From: Diadema setosum
Taxonomy: Eukaryota; Echinodermata; Echinoidea; Diadematoida; Diadematidae
Reading direction: 5' to 3'
Assembly: GCF_964275005.1 (NCBI RefSeq)
Contig: NC_092706.1
Location: 27,023,281 to 27,087,280, forward strand
Length of the DNA stretch: 64,000 nt
Shown: positions 59,601 through 64,000 of the stretch, in pieces
How the letters are laid out: every line of letters starts with the position of its first letter
Numbering within the stretch: position 1 is the first letter of the stretch
Program-made: the position numbers and the translations under genes
Notes under the pieces: generated by a model
What the model was told of the DNA's origin: nothing
Databases searched by the model: none
The model's input: the letters and a program-made list of their open reading frames with translations, nothing else

Positions 59601-62600
59601 GTTACATAACATTTTGTACATGCATGTGAGGCCGAAAATGGCTCAAAAATGTGATTTTGTGTACAAAGTCAATGCAAATTGATTTTTTTTCACATGGTTC
59701 ATATAAATATGCTTATTTTTACTCTCAATGGCTAAAATTAATGTGTTTTAGGAGTATTATGCTTCAAAAAGTGTCTGCCACAAATTTTGTTAAAAAAACA
59801 ACAAAAACAAAAGGTCGAAAAATCAAGGAAATACATAAGAAATTCATGAAACAATAAAATAAATAAGAAATTAATTTTGATACCGAATTTTTTTTTCAAG
59901 TGCATTTGCTAAGAATGCCACAAAGAATAAATAGACCAAAAATGAGCACTTTTGGAGCTTTATTTACTGATTTAGATCAAAGAGTCTGATTTCTTGCATA
60001 AATTAGCATATTTAATCAAAATAAAAAAAAAGAGACTATTTTGGAAAATTTGAACATATGATCTTGTAGAGAACATCGCACACTACCATTGTGCAAATTT
60101 TCGTGGTGATCGCGCGATCCACGGCCGAGATCTTAAGGGGGGGGGGGCCCTTTAGGCCCCCCCCCCCCCAGTCTCTCGAGCTACCAAAATTGCCCAGTCT
60201 TTTTAGAGTTAACATTTTGGTCTAAATTTTAAAAAAAAAACAGTTTTGAACCTAATTCTTGCATTAGTCCGTATTCTTTACCTAATCTTGATGATATACA
60301 GATATAATGATTTTAATCTGACTATTAATTGTTATCTATTTGTCACAATGCCAATGTTCCTAATCTGAACAACTGATTTCCTTTTTGATAGCTTGGACAA
60401 ACTGAGATTTAACAAAGACTACGCTTAACCTTTAATGAAAGTTCATATAACTTACATGAAAATTAATATATGGGACTAATCTTTCAAGACCTTGGTTTTC
60501 TAGTTCTAAATATTGAGATCAAAGATTAACACAAACTTTGTAAACACTTACCTATTGTAATCAATGCTCTCTGTTCGTGGTGTATCAGCTGGTTAGCTTT
60601 CTCCCTTATATGACAAAAACAACTTACACCTGGATCATGCCATCAAAGAAATATTTCCGCCATCTTTGTCTCCTTCAGATGTAGAAGTATTATTTCATAT
60701 TTGGACAAAAGAGGGCGCTTTTTTAATGATCTGAAAACATATTTTTTATGTCATGGTGCTCCTTTAGCATTGCTTAGTATATCGTATATTTTTTTTTATT
60801 TTCTTTGCAGTGTTTATTACATAACCGTGTTATAAAACTGCAAGATGTCACTGTATCATATGACCTTGAGCATGACCTTGAGCATGACCTTGAGAATGAC
60901 CTAGAAATGACACTGAACACTGACCTGACAAAAATATTTAATTGTTCATAGGTCAATCATTTTGGTCCTTTATTGGGACAGTCAATAATTTTTAATGAAG
61001 TTTTGGTTTTAAGACTGTTCACTCTACAGACATTATTGCCCTTACTAGAGCTTTGTGTAGGCAGAATCACGTTTTCATGCTCTTTACATGACTTCAGTTG
61101 CCATGGTAACAAATTGGTAGTCTGCCTCGATATGGGAAAATTGAAGTCATTAGACACTATTCTTTATCAATATGCTCCGTTATAACGAATTTTGTCCATT
61201 TTTATTGAATAATGCCAAAATAAAATAACATTTACTAAAATTTTGACAATGCATTGATATGACTTACTATGAAAAGAGTCACATGACATTCAAACGGCAT
61301 TAGTACCCATAATGCAACACTCATGTTCATTTAAACCAATCATTTTTCAAGAAATTTATTCAACATACATTCTTACAAAATACTACTTATATGCTAAGAA
61401 TATGTTCATAAAAAATAAACTTTGAACTATTTAACCCAATTTCTTGATTTGACAATGAAATTGCACACACTACCAAAGGTTGTGATATATCAACTGCGTT
61501 GCCATGGTAACGATCAAGAGTTCAAGGTAAAAAATGTCATTTCCATGAACTACAGACTTGTACCTATCTTTTGGAAACAAGAAATCTTGGGCCCTCCGGG
61601 GGTGCAACCAAATCGAAAAATAAGGGCTTTTTCAGACTTGGCTCATGGACTAACAATAGATATATAATGTACTCCAGATGAATCCCACAAGAACTGGAAC
61701 AATCATCCCCCAGCATTCCCACTGATCTTTGAAAATATTATTATTTGGACTGTCACGAACATGTACGTAATTATCATTTAAGAGATAGCAAATTAGAATT
61801 ATAACATAATCTTTATACATGTTTTGAGATTAAACTGAAAGCTCTTTGGAACAGGCAAGGCGGAGGTTTAAAAGCCTAAGGACGAGTCCCAATTATACTC
61901 TGGCAGGTGTCTATGGGAAATGCGTGTTGTAGCAAAATCAGTCCGTCCTCAACGGGTTAAGACTGAGATTGTGACGTCAGTTAACCCAATAACTTAAGTC
62001 TTAACGCGTGAGTACACGGTAAGTCTTAAGACGTCAAGAAGGCCTACATTGTAAAATATGAAATAAGAAAGAAAGATGAAGCCTATGATCTTCGGACATT
62101 AAGAATTTGTATACTTTGAAAAATATCATTACTTGGACTGTCACGAACATGGACATGTACATAATTATCAGTTAAGAGATAGCAAATTAGAATTATAACA
62201 ATCTTTATACATGTTTTGAGATTAAACTGAAAGCTCTTTGGAACAGGCAAGGCGGAGGTTTAAAAGCCTGAGGACGAGTCCCAAGTATACTCTGACAAGA
62301 CGGGTAATGCGTGTTGTATAATAGCAAAGTCAGTCCGTCCTCAACGGGTTAAGACTAAGATTGTGACGTCAGTTAACCCAATAACTTAAAGTCTTAACGC
62401 GTGAGTACACAGTAAGTCTTAAGACGTCCAGCAGGACGTAGAATATGAAATAAGAACGAAAAATGAAGGCTTATGATCGTCGGACTTTGTACCTGCAAGT
62501 TACAGAGAATTTAACCCTTTAACCCCTCACACCCCTTTAACCCTTTAACCCATTTAACCCCTTAGATGTTAACCCTTTAAGTGCCAAGGACTTTTGACAG

Positions 62601-63206
62601 TGTGTCCAACACTGTAAATGGAGTTTTCTGTGCCAAGCAGCACTCAAAGCATGCAAAGGGTTAGTAGGATCGGAATCGCTCTCCAAGCTGATATGCATGG
62701 CAAAAATGAGAAGAAAAAAAAATCCCAAGTTTTGTTGACAAATACGGAAGGACTCACATCGTGAACATCTAATCACATATTCCAAAAATGAATAAAAAAG
62801 GACATTTTGGATCCTATAATAGGAGGGGAAAATTGGTCAATCATCTGCGATACAGCTAGGATGTCTAGTTAACATGCGAGGGAAGTCGCATCACGTTGTT
62901 GTTAGTTGATTGTTGCTTGCTGTCCAGTTCAAACAGACCCGTCACTTGGGGGCAGCTACCAGGGCGTGGAACCCATGGGTCTCCTCTGGAGCCAACAACC
63001 AGTCGCAGAGGTGGCGCACAAGCGTCCTCGTCTGGTCAAGTTCGATGTGACCAGACCATTTACATACACCTTTGAGCTCCATGATGGACAAGGAGGCGTC
63101 CTAGCGTCCAAGGTGGTGGAGAGGACGTATGTAGCAGACTATGTGGAAAGAATTCCTGTGTCGACTGGCGAGGCAGAAGGCGTACTATTCCTACCGGAGA
63201 AGAGAG
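47361..63206 (+). CDS. ACOT/BAAT-like gene, copy C (exons 1-2 only; continues beyond the window)
   Basis: Exon 1 (47361-47664) and exon 2 (62928-63206) have the same lengths and phases as in copy B, separated by a 15.3-kb intron filled by the 10.8-kb TIR element. They give 194 residues: the leader and most of the N-terminal domain. Compared with B, exon 1 has 11 replacements in 101 codons, mostly in the leader (I9M, L10V, Q13E, A30T), plus L63W. Exon 2 has 3 replacements and 12 silent changes in 93 codons, as expected under purifying selection. The triad residues lie in exons not seen here, so whether it also has a Cys nucleophile is unknown. Function as for copy B, by similarity only. Confidence 0.88.
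47665..50581. other. Intron 1 of copy C, first part
   Basis: G/C homopolymers at 47780-47876, a hairpin at 48246-48415, and AT-rich repeats including (AAT)n at 49770-49803. No gene. Confidence 0.5.
48246..48415. mobile_element. About 170-bp hairpin element
   Basis: AAATATCGACTGCTT near the left end pairs with AAGCAGTCGATATTT at the right. Inner arms GGTGATTTCT and AGAAATCACC flank a CGAGACGAAGTCGAGG core. Confidence 0.7.
50841..51020 (+). repeat. Left terminal inverted repeat of the 10.8-kb element
   Basis: Shares GCACCCCC, GGGCCCAAGAT, ATAGGTACAAGTCT and AACTCTTGATCGTTACC with the inverse of the right end. Contains the X-box-like palindrome at 50973-50986. Confidence 0.88.
51572..51616 (+). 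repeat. Left TCAAGGTCA array, 12-bp period, 4 units
   Basis: TCAAGGTCA at 51572, 51584, 51596 and 51608. The word is the extended half-site bound by ERR/SF-1-type nuclear receptors. It lies 731 bp from the left end. Confidence 0.85.
51793..52590 (+). repeat. Minisatellite, five units of 142-158 bp
   Basis: TGATGGCACTAGGTGAGGGC begins units at 51878, 52020, 52162, 52317 and 52475. The last units carry an extra TTCTTTGACCTTTGACC. Every full unit contains TTTGACCTTTGACCTTGA, the inverse of the TCAAGGTCA word in tandem. Confidence 0.92.
52591..53460. other. Element interior, AT-rich, no gene seen
   Basis: Nothing recognised between the minisatellite and the Gypsy fragment. Confidence 0.5.
53586..56900 (-). 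pseudogene. Decayed Ty3/Gypsy-type retrotransposon pol fragment
   Basis: Read on the minus strand: a pre-RT segment at 56900-56570 and reverse transcriptase at 56565-55984 ([46 protein letters not shown]; the YVDD box reads CVDD). RNase H follows at about 55977-55480 ([26 protein letters not shown]), then the integrase zinc-binding region and core at about 54840-54250 ([34 protein letters not shown]). An integrase tail with FGRPIQDFI and a C-terminal basic segment run to about 53586. The frame is broken by several stops and at least four shifts, and by a 301-bp tandem duplication at 54832-55427. Gag, the protease start and LTRs are not found. Not functional. Confidence 0.9.
54832..55427. repeat. 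301-bp tandem duplication inside the Gypsy fragment
   Basis: GAAGATCAACAGGTAAGTCA starts at 54831 and 55132. The two units are nearly identical through GTAGCGGCTGGGA / GCAGCGGCTGGGA, differing mainly in a G-run length. It lies between the RNase H and integrase regions. Confidence 0.92.
56882..58474 (-). pseudogene. Decayed gene of an uncharacterised multi-copy family
   Basis: On the minus strand, pieces in six successive frames read collinearly. First comes an N-terminal Cys-containing segment ([13 protein letters not shown], 58474-58220). Next is [19 protein letters not shown] with SESEMVF (58206-57889). [20 protein letters not shown] and [20 protein letters not shown] follow (57756-57397), then [11 protein letters not shown] (57410-57159), then [11 protein letters not shown]...STVYTLL (57091-56882). 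I recall this motif order from large uncharacterised, repeated proteins of cnidarian, mollusc and echinoderm genomes, but cannot name a function or domain. It stops where the Gypsy fragment begins (about 56900). At least five frame changes make it a pseudogene. It is the only non-retroelement coding trace in the 10.8-kb element, so it may be that element's own gene or a passenger. Confidence 0.6.
58500..59425. other. Element interior, no gene seen
   Basis: AT-rich. A small palindrome CTTCAGATCATGAATATCTGAAG lies at about 58787-58809 with an AAGGTCA beside it. Confidence 0.45.
59430..60208. mobile_element. 779-bp CCCTAAAAAG-end MITE flanked by TTAA
   Basis: TTAA at 59426-59429 and 60209-60212. 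Same family as 29081-29855. The ends AAAAGACTGGG and CCCAGTCTTTTT are followed by a G run and GCCTAAAAGGC / CCCTTTAGG with C runs. Confidence 0.83.
60861..60929 (-). repeat. Right TCAAGGTCA array (inverse), 12-bp period, 3 perfect and 3 degenerate units
   Basis: TGACCTTGA at 60861, 60873 and 60885, then TGACCTAGA (60897), TGACACTGA (60909) and TGACCTGAC (60921). It lies about 720-790 bp from the right end, mirroring the left array. Confidence 0.85.
61470..61652 (-). repeat. Right terminal inverted repeat of the 10.8-kb element
   Basis: Inverse of 50841-51020; contains the X-box-like palindrome at 61498-61511 and ends GGCTCATGGACTA. Confidence 0.88.
61730..62490 (+). repeat. Tandem duplication, about 388-bp unit, two copies
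   Basis: GGACTGTCACGAACATG starts near 61748 and 62137. Both units contain GGCAAGGCGGAGGTTTAAAA, GTCAGTCCGTCCTCAACGGG-like and TGTGACGTCAGTTAACCC blocks. Differences are small indels. Confidence 0.9.
62507..62585. repeat. Degenerate (CCTTTAAC)n tract
   Basis: About eight TTTAACCC-like units. It is not the animal telomere repeat. Confidence 0.75.
62928..63206 (+). CDS. Copy C exon 2
   Basis: 279 bp, phase 1-1, acceptor TGTCCAG (with the same alternative AACAG 9 bp later), donor GTGTGT. 90 of 93 residues are identical to exon 2 of copy B; the changes are Pro to Ala, His to Arg and Pro to Gln. Confidence 0.92.
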
Positions 63207-64000
63207 GTGTGTCTGTATGGATTATATTAGCGTATCATGTTATTTCCAAGTGAAATAATATGACTAGAAAATGTTGCTGTAGAAAGCCAGATATCAGCGG
63301 GGCCCTAAACCCACAAGCCGGCTTCCCCAATGTAACTAAAACTGACTATCGGGCAAAAAAAGAAAAAAGAAAAAAAAAGACAGAAATATTGTATTCAAAA
63401 CATAGATTCCTTACCCAGGCGCCTATAGGCAAGTGTTGCTGTAAACCTCTCCGCCAGAGCGGAAGTCTTGAGTACTAGTAAGCCGTTGCGACCATCATCG
63501 TCTAGGGTCCGTCTTGCGTCTTCCGTTGTTCGTGAAAAGTTTATATTTTCGGCTTCTTCTTGGACACGCCATATCCCTAACTTTGCAAGTAACTCCCCTT
63601 GGGTAATACGATCTAAATATCTTCAAGTTAACACCATGTTCACCCTCATAACTTCTAGGTCCCATTTCCCCGAAAATCTCTACAAATTCATGCAGGTCGA
63701 AGCGATAAAAGAGCTAGGATACATTTTATGTGTAAATTACAAACTTGCGGACTGTCGTTTCAAGTTTGTTCACGGCGGATCCGAGGGTGCCCCCGGGCCA
63801 CATTCGGGCCAAATTTTCACAATTGTTAAAATTGCACGGTGAAATTTCCACCACACCTGTATTTAGGGCATCTGGATGATCTAATTATGTCTATACGATG
63901 GGCCCCGTGAGACAATAATTGTTTCATGCACATTCTGAGGCCTTAATGAGCCTCAGGCACTGTGCTGATATTTTGATACCTCTTTTTGAATTGAATTGAA
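63207..64000. other. Start of intron 2 of copy C
   Basis: The first 150 bp or so retain patchy similarity to intron 2 of copy B (AGCCAGATATCAGCGGGGCC / AGCCAGATGGTAGCAGGGTC). The window ends in a TTGAATTGAATTGAA tail. No gene. Confidence 0.55.

Larger units (their letters stand above)
50841..61652. mobile_element. 10.8-kb TIR element with mirror-image regulatory-like motif arrays
   Basis: Terminal repeats begin TAGTCCATGAGCCAAG at both ends and match imperfectly for about 180 bp. This includes a perfect stretch of about 46 bp around GTTACCATGGCAAC, ending TTGATATATCACAACCT. Motifs continue in matching register to about 790 bp from each end. ACA lies on both sides (3-bp target duplication), confirmed against the intact MITE allele. 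The interior holds a minisatellite, a Ty3/Gypsy fragment (-), a decayed gene of unknown family (-) and a TTAA MITE. No recognised transposase. A 3-bp duplication would fit PIF/Harbinger or CACTA groups, but the ends do not look like either. Confidence 0.85.
50586..61728. mobile_element. Hairpin MITE (same family as 4074) split by the 10.8-kb element
   Basis: Left part 50586-50840 follows a TTAA at 50582-50585. The right part resumes at 61653 (ACAATAGATATATAATG) and runs to about 61728 with its end missing. The join restores the sequence seen in the intact MITE with ACA duplicated. Confidence 0.85.

Noticed and set aside
62507-62585. Interstitial telomere repeat
   Set aside because: Units are CCTTTAAC-like, not CCCTAA; a low-complexity tract instead.
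17636-63206. Gene conversion of exon 2 between copies B and C (3 replacements versus 11 in exon 1)
   Set aside because: By eye, silent differences are similar per codon in the two exons (about 12 in 93 and 14 in 101), so stronger protein constraint on exon 2 explains the pattern.
1-64000. CRISPR arrays, tRNA or rRNA genes, bacterial promoters
   Set aside because: None seen. The spaced motif in 12853-16343 has variable gaps, mixed orientation and sits inside a TIR element of an animal genome.

Overview
This is a repeat-rich stretch of an animal nuclear genome. The genes have GT-AG introns, long non-coding spans and many small terminal-inverted-repeat (TIR) transposons. The frequent palindrome taggccta, the repeat families and the retroelement type suggest a marine deuterostome, most likely an echinoderm such as a sea urchin. 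That taxon call is inference. I see no bacterial-type operons, rRNA, tRNA or CRISPR.

The genes form a tandem array of one family on the + strand: type-I acyl-CoA thioesterase (ACOT) / bile acid-CoA:amino acid N-acyltransferase (BAAT) like alpha/beta hydrolases. Copy A is represented only by one exon at the left edge (1-81), with no recognisable downstream exons. Copy B (5157-28899) is complete: eight exons join in phase into a predicted 486-residue protein. It has an Arg-rich N-terminus, the N-terminal acyl-CoA thioesterase/BAAT domain and an alpha/beta-hydrolase domain with a candidate Cys277-Asp378-His413 triad. Copy C starts at 47361; only exons 1 and 2 lie inside the window. B and C differ mostly at silent sites in exon 2, so both look functionally constrained.

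Almost everything else is mobile DNA. Intron 1 of B (12.2 kb) holds a 5.0-kb GATC-rich TIR element (7146-12196, with a 1.7-kb element nested inside) and a 4.4-kb TIR element (12323-16721). The 4.4-kb element carries eleven copies of a two-part motif, mostly spaced 170-220 bp apart within each of two clusters. Intron 1 of C (15.3 kb) holds a 10.8-kb TIR element (50841-61652). Its ends carry, in mirror-image register, GTTACCATGGCAAC palindromes (RFX X-box-like) and 12-bp-period arrays of TCAAGGTCA (nuclear-receptor half-site-like). It contains a minisatellite, a decayed Ty3/Gypsy fragment and a decayed gene of an uncharacterised multi-copy family. It sits inside a hairpin MITE with a 3-bp target duplication.

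At least seven unrelated families of small elements are flanked by TTAA, and others by TA. Several insertions touch gene structure: MITE ends lie 22 bp before the exon 8 acceptor and 33 bp after the exon 4 donor of B. A 72-bp tandem duplication copies the exon 6 acceptor of B together with a stop-containing piece of exon. The first AATAAA after the B stop codon lies in a MITE, and a foldback MITE lies about 195 bp upstream of the start of C.

The 18 kb between B and C (28900-47360) contains no gene I can recognise, only further MITEs, a 3.5-kb TIR element (38496-42037) with a 2.1-kb TTAA element inside, satellites and simple repeats. All alignments were made by eye.
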